DNA of 64,000 bases from Cheiracanthium punctorium. Lineage: Eukaryota > Arthropoda > Arachnida > Araneae > Cheiracanthiidae. This document shows positions 35,800 through 46,329 of the stretch, in pieces. Position numbers and translations under genes: made by a program. A model generated the notes under the pieces. The model was not told the DNA's origin. It saw only the letters and a program-made list of their open reading frames with translations, and searched no databases. Where the stretch lies: contig JAWZYV010014440.1 of assembly GCA_038373885.1 (NCBI GenBank), positions 338,501 to 402,500 on the forward strand, in the 5' to 3' direction. How positions within the stretch are numbered: position 1 is the first letter of the stretch; the number at the start of each line of letters is the position of its first letter.

Positions 35800-37030
35800 G
35801 CTGAATTTGAAGTAGAAACAATGCAGAGAGTTCATCACACAAACACTACATTGCGAAAGCACCTTCTTCAACCACTAAGCCTTTTACAAGAGGACTTATA
35901 AACATTTCTTTTAAACCTACAGAGCACGAAAACAGGATTCTATTGTTTTTGGGAAGTAAGCTAAAGGAAAAAGATTTCGGAAAAGAATTCACGATATATT
36001 GAAATATTCATCTTTAACTATTTCAAAGAAATATATTTTTCTCTCTCTCCATAGCTTGAGTCCAGGAAGTGGATTTTGGATTTTTCCTTATTGCTTTCTT
36101 TACATAAAAATGAAGATCGACAAAATTGGTCTAAAGAATTTGTCGCAGCATTTGAAAAAAAGAAAAAGGAAGCAATTGTAACATGCATGATTGATTGACC
36201 CCCCCCCCTCTTCTCACATACTTAAACAAACATGGATTTCTGGGGTATGTAGGTATAACAAATAAACAAAATAATTATTTGGAATTTAACTCTTACCATA
36301 ACCATAATTGCAACTGTTACAAGTTCAGTTTACTGAAACAGTACATTTAATGATTATTTCACTTGAATTTTATCTCAAGAGAACGGACTAGCCGTGCCAT
36401 CAACCGTGTAAGCAGTGCATCGTCGGAATTTGGAATGCTTCGTTCACAGCTTAATTTAAAAAAAATGTTTTTTTTTTAAATTAGAAACAAATTTTAAATG
36501 CACAAGTGCATTGAAATTATTAAAAAAATGTGCTTGATTAATAAATATCCACATACAGAGAGAATTTTTTAAAAAAATATATGGAACAGGAAATTTTTTT
36601 AAAAATCTTATTTTGGAAATACAAATGTTTAACCCTTTCAAAGGCAATGTTATGTCAGTGTTTTCACTAGAGCGCGAGAACGCGAGAATCTCGCATTTTT
36701 TTTCTTTTTCTCGCATTAAAAAATTATTACTGCGAGAAATTCGCGCACCCTACAAATCGGTTTCTCAAAGGGAAAAAAAAAAAAAAAAATAAAGAACACT
36801 GAGTGCAAAAGTGGATTCTCAAGAACTAAAGTCTATGAAAGAAAAAAAAAAGAAGGGTTTTGGGAACATTCTGATCCTGGGGGGAGATTTTAAACTGGGT
36901 TACTTTTATTGCATGTACCCTTGCTTTTAGACTTTGAGGTCCAGTTACACTCAATAAAAATAACTAAAAATCATAAAATACCTTGATTTTGGGTATTTAC
37001 CTTACAGAGGAATAAATACCCATTTATAAA
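35800..37030. other. Non-coding stretch, no gene seen
   Basis: A C run lies near 36199-36208. TCTCGCATT words iterate at 36690-36720. A and T tracts are present. No coding or TIR structure was recognised. Confidence 0.5.
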
Positions 37031-37109
37031 TACCTTACCCCAGTGCCGGATTAAGACAGCGCGGGGACCGTAGCAAATGTTACCAAGGGGCCCCCTGCTC
37101 AGAGGCGCA

Positions 37110-37112
37110 CCC

Positions 37113-37140
<28 letters not shown>
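37110..37140. repeat. AT microsatellite
   Basis: An alternating AT tract of about 28 nt followed by a T run. It lies just inside the left end of the 6.7-kb hAT-type element. Confidence 0.85.
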
Positions 37141-37143
<3 letters not shown>

Positions 37144-37199
37144 TTTTTTTTTTTAGGGGGAAGAGTTCACCCTCACATTAAAGTAGTAGAGCTAAATTA

Positions 37200-39040
37200 A
37201 ATGAGAAAATAAATAGTGCTAATTATATTACAATTTATGTTTAGTGCTAATTAATGGTGTTACAAATGCTAATTAGATGTAAACAAAACGAAAAGGTCCC
37301 ACGTGTTATATTCGCGAGAGGTTTATTCCAGTCCTTCCTCCACCTTGGGTGTGCTAATCTGTAGGTTTTGTGTGATAATAAAATAAAACACAACTTTTAC
37401 GAATTTTCTTGATTCAAAATGAACAAATTTGAGTTAACACTAGACCAATCAATTTCTCCAAGTAAATTGGTGTGCGGGAAAAAATGCCCGTCAAAATAAA
37501 GTTGGGGGGGGGGGGGCTAAATAGATAGTGAGACTGGCGATGTTTAAAGTTATTTATTCGTACAACTCAGGTTTTTTTAATGAATGTTAATGTTCATGGA
37601 TATATATTTGGAATTTCTAACACTTCCCACCTTTCCCATATGCAAACATATAACTAGACATGTTTACACACATAAAATAATAATTGTTTCTGTAAAATTT
37701 TTAGAACCTTCGAAATCAATATGTATTTTAAACTGTGCCTTTAAACACTATTTTTTCCTCTATAAAAATACATGCTTGTAAAATTATTTCATTATCTGGA
37801 CGGTCTTTACTAATAATAGGTTACATATTTTTAACTTCTCTTAATTTATTTAATGGGTTAATTCATAAGAAATCGAACTGGGGATAGATAGATCTAGCAC
37901 AATAATACCTCCGCCATTCAAAATATACTGCATGCACGGAAGGCATTTAAACTGTACATGCTTGTACAGGGGGACTGTTACTTCCACATACCGCTTGGAA
38001 CACTTCTAAAGGTCATTTCGTTAGTGTTCTACAAGCATATGTGCACTACTTTTCAACTTATCCTCGCTAAAATGATATAAAATATTTTGCTCAAAAAAAC
38101 CTTTATAAGAGGATTGTATCTTTTCTAAATAGAATAATCTATATAATAAATAATAAAAAATTCGGATAAAACATTCATTATCGTATTACGTTCAAATGTT
38201 TTTGCAAGACATAATAATCTTAAATGTGACAAGTAATTTGTGAGTTTCTTTGTGGATCAAGAGTATCCGAAAATTCTTTTTGTTTTCAGTTTGTCTGGGG
38301 TTATGGCTTCTAGGATACCCCGACCGTCTTGTCTTTGTGCGAAGATCCTCTCGGTTCTAATTATTTTATTTGAACGAACGTACTGGCATTCGCGCTCTTT
38401 ACCTGTGGTTTCGACCGGCCAAAAATCAATTCTTTTATATTTAACGTGGTTAATTTCCGAGATTAATAAGATAATTTATCGTAATAGTGGATTCCCCAAC
38501 TATATAAAAAAAAAATGACTTACATTATTATTGTTTCAAAAAATAGTTCGCCTTTGTTTAAATATTGTAAAATGTAAAATAAATAATTAAGTAAAAACAA
38601 AGCAAGCCAACTACCAAAAGCCAAAGATGGTTTACACCCTAGTACACTTTCGAATTTCGCCAAAGCCACCCCCCTTTACTCTAAAACAAAAGAACTTTGG
38701 GGCTGCCCAACATCCGTTTAAAATACCATCCTCATATTTACTGCAAAACAAAAAAACTTTATGTGCAATATTTAAATAAAAATTATTGTTTCGTGGGGGA
38801 TTATTATTGATTATGGGGCGCGTTTTTCCTACAATCTTAATCCTATGGATCTCAGCTCTCGGGGAAATGCAGAAGGTCAACTCGCGTTCCAGAGAACATC
38901 TTCAGAAATAGCCACAAATATTTCCGCTCTATTGAGTCATTTTCAAAAGTTTGATTACAACTTCTTTAAAAAATTTATTCGACTTGTTACTGAAAAGTCC
39001 TTGAAATGATCAGGACAGATGGACTACAGCCTAATGAATA
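37200..39040. other. Interior of the 6.7-kb element, no gene recognised
   Basis: AT-rich, with a G run near 37504-37514. The 92-residue plus frame at 38240-38518 is the longest ORF here; it has no motif I recognise and ends in poly-Lys from an A run, so I do not call it a gene. Confidence 0.5.
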
Positions 39041-39048
39041 ATCCGGCC

Positions 39049-39209
39049 CACTGACGGATTAATACAATTTTGAGGTGGAGGCTTGGATAGAAGATTCACA
39101 TACATATAGATAAATTTTATGGAAGTAAGTTGGGATTGTTTACATTAATTTCATTTTTCTCAGGAGGGGCGGTCGCCTCCGCCGACCCCCTCCCTTTAAT
39201 CCGCCCTTG
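39049..39209. mobile_element. hAT-like MITE, 161 bp
   Basis: The left end CACTGACGGATTAA pairs with TTTAATCCGCCCTTG at the right (reverse complement CAAGGGCGGATTAAA). Flanks ATCCGGCC (39041-39048) and ATCAGACC (39210-39217) match at 6 of 8 positions, as in an eroded 8-bp TSD. Nested in the 6.7-kb element. Confidence 0.65.
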
Positions 39210-39840
39210 ATCAGACCCTGAGTCTGTTCTTTTGTTTCGGCACTTAGTTTTCTTTCTATATTTTGTTTATTTCTGGATTCATTCTTCAAATAAAGAAAAA
39301 AATGTAACATTATTGGTAAGGAATCCATTTTCTAAAGGCCATAGGTGGGTGGTGCAAGGATCTGGATAACCCTTCCTCCGTTTGTCCGAGTTTCGCTTTT
39401 AGTCAACAAAAAGATAATGATACAGCCTTTCTTTCTGTCTTTCTTTTATTTCCGCCCTTTTGGATGCTCCCTGAAATTTTTTTCTCAGAACTGTGTTTTT
39501 TGTTCCACAGTATTGTTAAATATACTCTTGTGTGTGTCCTTACTGCTGACTTTAAAATACTCATTCAGTTTCGCCTAGGTAATGAGTTGACTAAATAATG
39601 CAGGCATGCAACAGCCACATTAAATATATTAATGACTATGTCATTTTATCTCTCACCCCCTTTTGAAAATGTGACATAAAAATGAGACACGAAAATGCGT
39701 TACGAAAACGCGACATAAAAGTAAGAATAAATGTCCGCTGAAAATGTTAGTATGTGTTACGTAAACCACCGATTTCTATAAGCTCCGTAAGGTTGCATTT
39801 ATTTGATAAAATGATGGTTTAAAAATTTCATCCCTTTATT

Positions 39841-40013
39841 TAAATAATATTACTTCACAACAGCTTTAATCTATTGTTACAATATTTCGTAAGCTGTAGA
39901 ATATACATCACATGTATATTTTACATATATTTAAATACTATTAGTTCACAACAACTTTAATCTATTGTTACAATATTTACTCAGCTGTAGAATGTGCATC
40001 ACATGTATTTTTC
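39841..40013. repeat. Two-copy tandem repeat, period 91 bp
   Basis: TAAATAATATTACTTCACAA at 39841 recurs as TAAATACTATTAGTTCACAA at 39932. Both are followed by CAACAGCTTTAATC or CAACAACTTTAATC, TATTGTTACAATATTT and CACATGTATNTT. About 90% identical by eye. Confidence 0.8.
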
Positions 40014-40129
40014 TATCAATAGGTTACAATCCTAAAAATTTCAACATAGGGTTACCAGGTGAAATACACGATAGATGAGAGATAAAACGACATAGTCCAT
40101 AAATATCGTTTTAATATGGCAATCATGAA

Positions 40130-40868
40130 ACTAAAAAATTAGGGGGGTTCAGGGGGGTCTCCCATTGACGAGGCTCGAACAGCCGAGTTATACATATATT
40201 CTTTCAATGAGTTGTCTACAACTGATTTACAGTTCCACTATATAGAGCTACAGAAATTGTCTTATCCAAAAAAAAAAAAAAAAAGAAAAAAAAAGAAAAA
40301 AAGAAAGAAAGAACGAAAGAAAAAAAGAATTACAAGATTTATCTGTTGCCTTAAAAAATAAAGAAAGATAAATCATGCCAAGCTCAGAGATTATAAAACA
40401 CTTTCCAATACAAAAAAAAAAAAAAAAATAAAATTGCGACAAATCTGCGATGTATTTTAGTTAAAACTGGCGAGATTTCGTAGATAAAAAAAATGTTGTA
40501 TTATCACTATAAATGCAATTTTATGAGACCCTGTAAAAGACCTTTAATTATTTTTAGCGTTTAACTGAAGAATATAAAAATTTTATACTCATTGTCTTGT
40601 GCTAGAAATGTATTAGTGTCTCTCAAATGCCACAGACTGCAATGTATGGGAACTCTTTTGATTGCTCCTGTAGAACTATTAATAATACGGACGTTATTCT
40701 TAATGGAGAGCATGATTTTGAGAGCCTTAGTAATATATATGCCAACTTTGTTTTCTTTCAGAAATCGAATATCTCTAAAATATGTTTTCAAGAATGACTG
40801 TTGATTCAGTCATTCTTGTATTAACAGATACAGGGGGAGACCCCCTGAACTCCCCCTAATTTTTTAGT
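40130..40868. repeat. Unit bounded by about 37-bp inverted repeats
   Basis: AACTAAAAAATTAGGGGG followed by GTTCAGGGGG and TCTCCC at 40130-40164 is mirrored by GGGAGACCCCC, TGAAC and CCCCCTAATTTTTTAGTT at 40834-40868. It may be a TIR element of 739 bp; no TSD was found. The interior includes an A-rich (GAAA-type) microsatellite at 40267-40330 and one copy of the dispersed repeat at 40618. Confidence 0.55.
40618..40790 (+). repeat. Dispersed repeat copy 1 of 3
   Basis: Shares TCTCNAANTGCC, CAATGTATGGGAACT, TGCTCCTGTAGAA and, further on, GAATATCTCTAAAA with copies at 41920-42090 and 43440-43660. Non-coding; probably three remnants of one older interspersed repeat or an ancient segmental repeat within the 6.7-kb element. 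Confidence 0.5.
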
Positions 40869-41014
40869 TCTGTTTTTTAGACTGTGCTATACATTGGATT
40901 TTTTTCTCCTGAAAAAGAACTATAAATACTACATACACCATTTTCAATATGGTACATGGTACTGTACATAGAAAAAACATAAATTTCGCACAAATCGATG
41001 TATATCCACAGCAG

Positions 41015-41123
41015 CCCCAGTAGCACAATTAGTCCAAAAAACGTTTAAAACACGTTTTTTAACGTCAAAAAACATGTTTCCAACGTAATTTAAACGTTTT
41101 TTGAACTAGTTGTGCTACTAGGG
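41015..41123. mobile_element. Hairpin MITE, 109 bp
   Basis: Nearly palindromic. The left arm CCCCAGTAGCACAATTAG, continuing AAAAAACGTTTAAA, pairs with the right arm TTTAAACGTTTTTT, then CTAGTTGTGCTACTAGGG. The loop carries further AACGT words. TSD not clear. Confidence 0.7.
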
Positions 41124-41541
41124 AGTTAGAACACTGGATGGGTGGACATCAGAACAGACAAATAACCGAAATCATAAGGAACTCTTAAACTTGCTGGTAG
41201 GTTAAAAATGTATAAATAATCCTTTTATACAACATAATGGTATCGGACGAACACAGAGAGCGAGAAATTTATTCTTTTAAGGGTTAACAGTCTCAAATTA
41301 ATTTTCCAAGCGCTAAAGAATCAAAGTTTGCAATTTTGTTCCGTGTAAATCCGTTAACCCGTTTTGGGTTCTAATGCATTAACAGATTTTCGTCGGTCGG
41401 AGACCCCCTCCCACTCCTAGGCAAATAGCCCTTAACAAAACACAGTACAATAAATCAGTTAATTACAGTGCGAGTAAAGAATTTTCAAAATTCCCAAAGA
41501 AATCGTCATAGCTTAATATAATCACATTAGACATTTTTCGA

Positions 41542-41714
41542 GGTACTTACATATTATCCCGGCGATCCGCCAAGACGAGCAACTTTTTCGCCAAGATAAA
41601 TGCCGGACACATGAAATTATTGATGGTTCGGAATACTATTGGCGACAGTTTGCCAGCAAATTTGAGGAAAAAATAGTTTGGCGTTAATGACCGCCGGGAT
41701 AATACGTAAATACC
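41542..41714. mobile_element. MITE with 26-bp TIRs and perfect 8-bp TSD
   Basis: The left TIR at 41542-41567 (starts GGTACTTACATATTATCCCG) and right TIR at 41689-41714 (reverse complement starts GGTATTTACGTATTATCCCG) match at 23 of 26 positions. The flanking 8-bp duplication TTTTTCGA is identical at 41534-41541 and 41715-41722. An 8-bp TSD fits hAT, P or Merlin. The GG ends are unlike the CAG ends of the other hAT MITEs here, so this is another family. Non-coding; nested in the 6.7-kb element. Confidence 0.88.
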
Positions 41715-41919
41715 TTTTTCGATTTATCGTAAAATAATAAAAATATCGCCAAGTTCGGTTCATTTTTCAAAGCATTTTTTTCGCACCCTATTTGGCAATT
41801 TATAGCAAAAGTCGCCAACATTGCCGGCTTTTGGCGCAAATTTTGAAGGAGGCACACGATCGTCGTCGGATTATTAGCTAATGATATTGTAGGATAGTAT
41901 TATATGCTTAAAATAGATG

Positions 41920-42090
41920 CCTGTCTCTAAACTGCCATTGACCGTATTGTATTGAAATTATTTTGAGTGCTCCCGTATAGAAAAACTTTTAACTATACAG
42001 ACACTATTTTCGATGCAAAGCTTCATTTTGTAATCCTTAATAACATCCAATTTTGTTTCATTTCGAAGAGCAGAATATCTCTAAAACTAG
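41920..42090 (+). repeat. Dispersed repeat copy 2 of 3
   Basis: Has GTCTCTAAACTGCCATTGAC, GTGCTCCCGTATAGAAAAAC and AGAATATCTCTAAAACTAGA in the same order as the copies near 40618 and 43440. Confidence 0.5.
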
Positions 42091-42709
42091 AAGTCAAAGC
42101 CTTTTGTGGAGGCAATTATACAACGGGCGCAAGAAAAAACAGTTTAAGGAAATTTGTCTTTCATTCAATATATTTAATTTTCATCCACCTAAAATAAATA
42201 AGCTCATATTCATTTTTTATTACATACCCAAATCGAATTTCATGCTCATCTGGAAACGCGCGGAATCTTTTCGCAGTCGAAAGCTTTCGTTTTGTATACA
42301 TAAACAGTCGAATATCCAGCAGACGATTTATTTGTGGGGAAAAAAATAATAATAAACTGTGTAATCGGGAGAAATTATTTTAAACGTATTGGAATCCCCC
42401 AATTGTATGACGTCATTTTCACTTAAAATAGATCATTTTGTCACGCAAATGATTCACTTTTTTTGACTCTCGGAAACGAAATGGTGCTGAAAATAGCGAA
42501 AAATCGCTTAAAAATGAGGGAACGGGTGGATTTTCAGATTTTTAAAATTGACAGATTGTCATCTATATTTTTTTACAAAGTTGTGAAAAATTTCAAGCGG
42601 ATCGTACAAACGATGTAGAAGTTGTTAGGCTTTTTGTTCTTGACATTGTAATCTTTTTGCAGTCATGGAGGAAAAAGTTTTATCTTGAAGTCAGGGTTCA
42701 GCGCAACTA

Positions 42710-43413
42710 CAAGGGTTGATCAAATGAAAAGGTACGAAACGTCGCAACAACCTAACCGTTATCATATTTGTCCATGCAGCTATGAGAGCACGTAGCGAGA
42801 CATCTAGGAATGCGATTGGAGCCTTTTGTGTGGATAGGAACATGCAGAGGCCCCGCAGGAGAGAGCAGAAGCTCTTGCAAAAAGCACCCTCCTACGTCCA
42901 ATTGACGCGGCAGTGTTTGTGAGGACAGGATGGCGTTCACATTGCAAAATTCGACGATTTAGGGGCAGCGAGGCGTTATCCGATTTCTGACAGCGGAAGT
43001 TGTTAAACCGGCCACTATTCGTCGCAGGATGAGGACCGTATACTGAGAAGGCTGTGTGTCCCACAAGTCAATGAGAAAATGGAATGTCCGTTTTCGCCAA
43101 GGATCTGGCCAAGTTCAAGTGGGAGACGTTGGACCATCCGCCCTACAGTCCGGAGATGTTGCCCTGCGATTTCCATGTGTTGGGTCCACTGAAGAAACCA
43201 CCTGAAAGGGAAGCGCTTCAACTCGGACGACGTACTCAAGGACGCTGTGACGGACTGGGTCTCGTCACGGCCACAGGAATTCTGGCAACAAGGAATCCTG
43301 CGGCTTGTTCATCAGTGGGATCGTTTTGCTCAGTCCAATGGTGTATATTTTGAATAAAGTCTACATTTGTACCCACCGTGTCGTTTCGTACCTTTTCATT
43401 GGATCACCCCTTG
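42710..43413 (+). mobile_element. Internally deleted mariner element
   Basis: The left TIR starts CAAGGGTTGATCAAATGAAA at 42710 and the right TIR (reverse complement CAAGGGGTGATCCAATGAAA) ends at 43413; both continue AAGGTACGAAACG. TA flanks both ends, as expected for Tc1/mariner. At 704 bp it is about half the normal mariner length because the centre of the transposase is missing (see 42930-43357). Confidence 0.9.
42930..43357 (+). pseudogene. Mariner transposase, internally deleted and frameshifted
   Basis: From ATG at 42930 it reads MAFTLQNSTI, a stop, then QRGVIRFLTAEVVKPATIRR, which matches the N-terminal helix-turn-helix start of mariner transposases (VIRFLTAEG...). After another stop it reaches RKWNVRFRQGSG. 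It then jumps, by internal deletion, to the C-terminal part FKWETLDHPPYSPEMLPCDF (YSPDLSPCDFH motif with the third catalytic Asp). One further frame change leads to DAVTDWVSSRPQEFWQQGIL, LRLVHQWDRFAQSNGVYFE and TAA at 43355. The first two catalytic residues are lost. Confidence 0.85.
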
Positions 43414-43439
43414 TAGTTAGTAGGATGATACGCTTTAAA

Positions 43440-43660
43440 GAATAACGTCCCATAGAGCGCAATGTATTGGGACTATTTTCAGTGCTCCTGTAGAAAAATT
43501 CTATAAATGCTACATAGATCCAATACAATAGGGTACATGGTACTGCAGATAAGAATAACATATATAAATTTCGTAGAAATCGATGCATATTGACGCGAGT
43601 TATATCAAGGACGGACAGACAGACAAACCGAAATCTTAAACACTTTTCTACCTTGTTGGA
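43440..43660 (+). repeat. Dispersed repeat copy 3 of 3
   Basis: Has GCGCAATGTATTGGGACTAT and AGTGCTCCTGTAGAAAAATT. Further on, ACATGGTACTG, AAATTTCG and AATCGATGCATAT correspond to about 40955-41005 near copy 1. It lies between the mariner and the right end of the 6.7-kb element. Confidence 0.5.
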
Positions 43661-43789
43661 AAGTGTCAAAAAAGCTAGATCTTGAGTCCACTTTACCTTG
43701 AAAGACGAAAACTTTCAAGGTAAAGGCGCGGGGCCCGTAGCATTTGCTACATTTGCTATATTGTTAATCCGGCACTGCCTTACCCACTG

Positions 43790-44925
43790 GATATTAACCC
43801 AACCCAAATCTATTAGCAAAAAATTCTCCCCCATTTTATAAAAATCTCACTCAGTTTGGGGGAAAGGGTGAGAAAGTCTCACTCGGTTTTTTTCTGTAAG
43901 GAAAACCCTGAGTTATGGTGTTTTGGCTACAGAAAAGGATGACTTAAATTATGTTTGATTTATGAGCTACCCATTGGTTTATATTTTTAATGGAAGATCA
44001 AATATTCGTAAAATGAGCACAAGAAACTTCGCTTTTAATTATATATTTTGCGTTTGATTCTCTGTACATAGTTTTCTGACTATCTTCGTGAGTACTGAAT
44101 TTATTCTCCAGCAAAATTTATATGTTCGAGCAATACTTGTTTCCTCAATTTTCTTGTCGAATATCAAAATAGAGCGAGGGAAAAAAATACCCTGAAAAAT
44201 TAATGTATTTAGATGATTGTTCTTTGAAGTCAATCCCTTACATATGAAATAGTAAAATGCCCAGGTATTTGAACGTTCTTGATCTTGCATAACACACAAC
44301 AAGTTGGAAAAAATAGTAAGCGAAGTTTTCTTGAATAAAAAATGGCCTCCGAATTAAAAAAACTAAAATTTGAAGAGAATTTATTTTAAAAGCTGTCTAT
44401 ATTATACCGAAAGAAGTTTTAACAAAATAAAAATTCAGTGTTAACAGATTGGAGGGAGTTCCCCCAGATTTGGGAGGATTTTTACCCATCGGGTTTTTTT
44501 TTTTTAAGGGAAAAAATTAGTTTAGAGGGTTTTTAGGGGAGGGAGAAATTGAAATATGGGATTTTGGGGTGCGAGCCTGAAACCTGGATATATTTACATC
44601 GACGACTGATATGCTTAGTGCTTTCAATTCATGACAATTTTGATATAATTTTAGAATGACTAGAGCTAATGGTTTATGACCACATTTTCAATCATTTTTG
44701 TGTTTCTTTAATTATTTATGTATGAGAGTATATATATATGTAATATCACGGCTACAGGAAGGGTGTTGTCGTGGACCGTAGTGGTAGGTGATGGTGAAAC
44801 ACGGAAACAAGACTTCATGGACGGTCATGGACTTTCGAGCGGTCATCTCCAAGACGCCCAGCTTTGCGCTAAAAGCCCGAGTTCCGTCAAGGCCATCTTG
44901 AATAGGCCATTTTCAAGACTGCCCC
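43790..44925. other. Non-coding stretch, no gene seen
   Basis: The block 44745-44930 is less AT-rich (76-residue frame at 44718-44948) and ends in a C run at 44922-44932. No motif was recognised. Confidence 0.5.
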
Positions 44926-44932
44926 CCCCCCC

Positions 44933-45048
44933 TTATCTATATTTTTAAAATTCAACTATTCATAAAATAATTTTATAAAAATACATCAAAGCTTATGTAT
45001 TTTTATAAAATTATTTTATGAATAGTTGAATTTTAAAAATATAGATAA
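44933..45048. repeat. Perfect 54-bp inverted repeat (cruciform-prone)
   Basis: The arms at 44933-44986 and 44995-45048 are exact reverse complements, separated by the 8-nt loop CAAAGCTT. The sequence is AT-rich and starts TTATCTATATTTTTAAAATT. A third, degenerate copy of the right arm occurs at about 45091-45138 (GTATTTTTATAAAATATAAG then TTTTATGAATAACTGAATTT). Confidence 0.95.
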
Positions 45049-45149
45049 TATCACTGAGTCAGTTTTTCCGATGTTCTTAATTAAGGCTATTGTATTTTTA
45101 TAAAATATAAGTTTTATGAATAACTGAATTTTAAGTAAAAGGTTGTCAC

Positions 45150-45965
45150 TAATCAAATTTCTCTAGCTAAACTATTTTAGACTCTTGTGTGTTTTAACTT
45201 TTAAATTTACCAAGATTGACTTATTTTAACTTCTTGTCGGGCCTACGGTGATATTTATATTGATGTTATCTTTTTAAACTGTAAATATAGTTTTTAATCT
45301 AATATTTGAACTAATTGTGGCTTTAATCACAAATCTTTTGTCACAACATTGTAAAGCGGACGGGCTACTGACTAATAAACCTGGCTTGGTTTTTCTTTTT
45401 CGGTTTTAAAACTGGTGATTTTTAGTTGATGGTTCGGTATACCTGGCTCTGTGTCTAGAGTGGGTATAGTTTTTACTATACCCACTGTTTTGATACTGCA
45501 GTTTCGGCGCTTTGAGTCGGGGACTTTTGTTATACAGTATAACTGGGAACCTGGCGATTAATAGAAGAAAAAGAGAAAAAAAAAAAAAAAAAGGAAAGCA
45601 ATTAATCTGGTGCGTTGGTCATGGTTGGCCGGTCCGCTATTGTCACCTTTTAACCCATTGTTTGTTGAGTATTTGTTATAATATTACCTTTTTGGTCCAG
45701 TAATATATCATCTTATTTATCCTGCACCTCTAAATCGTCTCGGCGCGAAGTATTGTCTCCGGAAGTGTTTTAACTCTAGAACTGGTTTTTCTTTAGATTC
45801 GCGCCTTTGGTGACTCTTTATTCTTGTTCTTTGTACTTTTATTATTGTATTTCATTTGTATGTATTTTAGTGTTTTTAGTGTTTATTTCTTGTGTCCTTC
45901 ATGTTTTTCTTTGTTCTTTTGAAGTCTTAATCCCCAGTGGGAGTTCTGTAACTTAATGTAAATTT
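45150..45965 (+). other. T-rich non-coding stretch, possibly a retroelement UTR
   Basis: It contains a short perfect hairpin AGTGGGTATAG/CTATACCCACT at about 45460-45488. T-rich non-coding DNA then runs to TTCAAATAAAG at about 45972, a polyadenylation-like word, right before an abrupt shift to GC-rich sequence. I cannot name a family. Confidence 0.35.
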
Positions 45966-45984
45966 TTGGATTCAAATAAAGTTC

Positions 45985-46325
45985 GTGGGCTCGGCGCCGG
46001 GGGTATGCCCTTGGTCCGGGGTGGCCATCCAGGTTTTCCCCGGGGGGTATTGGTTGGCGTAAACCGCCTTCGGCGGTCGCTCCCCCCCTGTGGGTGCTTC
46101 CCCCCCTTGGTTCCGTACGGTTCGGTGCTCATAACGTACGTGCTCATAACGTACACCCCATCAAGGGTGCTTGTAGCGTACATCTTCCCCGCCACCTTCA
46201 CTGGCCTCTCGAGACTGGCCACCCCCCCCCTTGGTTCCGTACGGTTCGGTGCTCATAACGTACGTGCTCATAGCGTACACCCCATCAAGGGTGCTTGTAG
46301 CGTACATCTTCCCCGCCACTTGTTT
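45985..46325 (+). repeat. GC-rich block with 124-bp tandem duplication
   Basis: The unit starting TTGGTTCCGTACGGTTCGGT at 46107 repeats at 46231 (period 124). The shared 89 bp differ at one position (CATAACGTACACC versus CATAGCGTACACC). Within each unit GTGCTCATAACGTAC is itself repeated in tandem. The surroundings (45985-46100) are also strongly GC-rich, in sharp contrast to the rest of the window. Overlapping frames on both strands (123 and 89 residues) look like products of composition, not genes. Confidence 0.85.
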
Positions 46326-46329
46326 TCAC

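Larger units (their letters stand above)
37041..43777. mobile_element. Large (6.7 kb) hAT-type element with perfect 8-bp TSD, no transposase
   Basis: The left TIR CAGTGCCGGATTAA starts at 37041 and the right TIR TTAATCCGGCACTG ends at 43777. Inner parts also pair (GGGNCCGTAGCA and related GCAAATGT words). The 8-bp duplication CCTTACCC is identical at 37033-37040 and 43778-43785. Ends and TSD are diagnostic for hAT. Despite its length I find no transposase frame. Instead it contains MITEs at 39049, 41015 and 41542, an inverted-repeat unit at 40130-40868, a deleted mariner at 42710 and a three-copy dispersed repeat. Either it was an autonomous copy that decayed and filled with insertions, or it is a long passenger moved in trans. 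Confidence 0.88.

Noticed and set aside
38240..38518. 92-residue plus-strand frame inside the 6.7-kb element
   Set aside because: No recognisable domain; it ends in lysines encoded by an A run and is flanked by AT-rich non-coding DNA.
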